Shown: piece after piece, positions 63,882-64,000 of the stretch | Numbering within the stretch: position 1 is the first letter of the stretch | Layout: every line of letters starts with the position of its first letter | From: Actinomyces mediterranea | GTDB taxonomy: Bacteria > Actinomycetota > Actinomycetes > Actinomycetales > Actinomycetaceae | Reading direction: 5' to 3' | DNA: 64,000 nucleotides | Assembly (NCBI RefSeq): GCF_900155595.1 | Contig: NZ_FTPB01000004.1 | Coordinates: forward strand, 434,001 to 498,000 | Program-made: the position numbers and the translations under genes | Notes under the pieces: model-generated | Database searches by the model: none | What the model was told of the DNA's origin: nothing | The model's input: the letters and a program-made list of their open reading frames with translations, nothing else

Positions 63882-64000
63882 CCCGCCGGTGTTCGGGAGC
63901 TCAGGGCCGAGCCCCGAACACCGGCCCGAGTCAGTCGGTCCGCGCCTCAGAATCGAGCCCGTCACCACGGCGCGTCTCACCTCCGGATCGTCGCAGATCA

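Overview
The window is a gene-dense, high-GC actinobacterial chromosome segment, most consistent with the Actinomycetaceae or a close relative. The evidence is the Pup/PafA/Dop/ARC pupylation genes, an mIHF gene, an actinobacterial-type degenerate PriA, the type 2 OMP decarboxylase, the DUF4191 protein, perfect TCGAAC-N4-GTTCGA LexA boxes and frequent leaderless starts (a -10 hexamer, six bases, then ATG or GTG). No gene pins down the species.

Region 1 (1-16.9 kb, all minus strand) is one long head-to-tail array: pyrR-pyrB-pyrC-carA-carB-pyrF-mihF-gmk-rpoZ-coaBC-metK-VKOR-priA-fmt-rsmB. It covers pyrimidine synthesis, GMP kinase, the omega subunit, CoA and SAM synthesis, replication restart, initiator-tRNA formylation and 16S rRNA methylation. 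Many stops and starts overlap by 1-8 bases. A PyrR-binding motif lies on the Shine-Dalgarno of pyrR. priA carries a frameshift in a run of eight G/C.

Region 2 (17.0-23.7 kb, minus) is a catabolic island: a FadR-type GntR regulator, an SDR dehydrogenase, a three-gene TRAP transporter and a transketolase split into two genes. Its promoters carry operator-like dyads. This is the best candidate for an undescribed pathway; the substrate is unknown.

Region 3 (23.8-29.1 kb, minus) is hisF, aroC, a fused aroK-aroB, a degenerate second shikimate-kinase homologue, efp and nusB, closed by a strong terminator.

Region 4 (29.2-35.9 kb, minus) is the pupylation locus trmI-arc-dop-pup-pafA-FKBP. No 20S proteasome genes are present and the ARC ATPase lacks the C-terminal proteasome-docking tail, so here Pup tagging probably feeds unfolding or depupylation rather than proteasomal degradation.

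Region 5 (36-43.7 kb) is mixed: a RecB-like Fe-S nuclease, UppP, an aldo/keto reductase that has lost catalytic residues, an acidic protein, an NDH-2/AIF-like flavoprotein, a GNAT-NTP pyrophosphohydrolase fusion, a FrnE-like thioredoxin-fold protein, tRNA-Leu(GAG), a MarR regulator and a HAD phosphatase.

Region 6 (43.7-52.3 kb, minus) is an SOS mutagenesis cassette, imuA'-imuB-SNF2/SWIM helicase-dnaE2. Perfect LexA boxes precede imuA' and dnaE2.

Region 7 (52.4-62.0 kb) holds a PEBP-like protein, TrmL, lpd and a two-lipoyl-domain E2, a degenerate membrane kinase, DUF4191 and a three-gene polar amino-acid ABC transporter. Region 8 (62.0-64 kb) is decayed DNA with a 5'-truncated gene, IS256 and IS3 transposase fragments and one small membrane protein gene.
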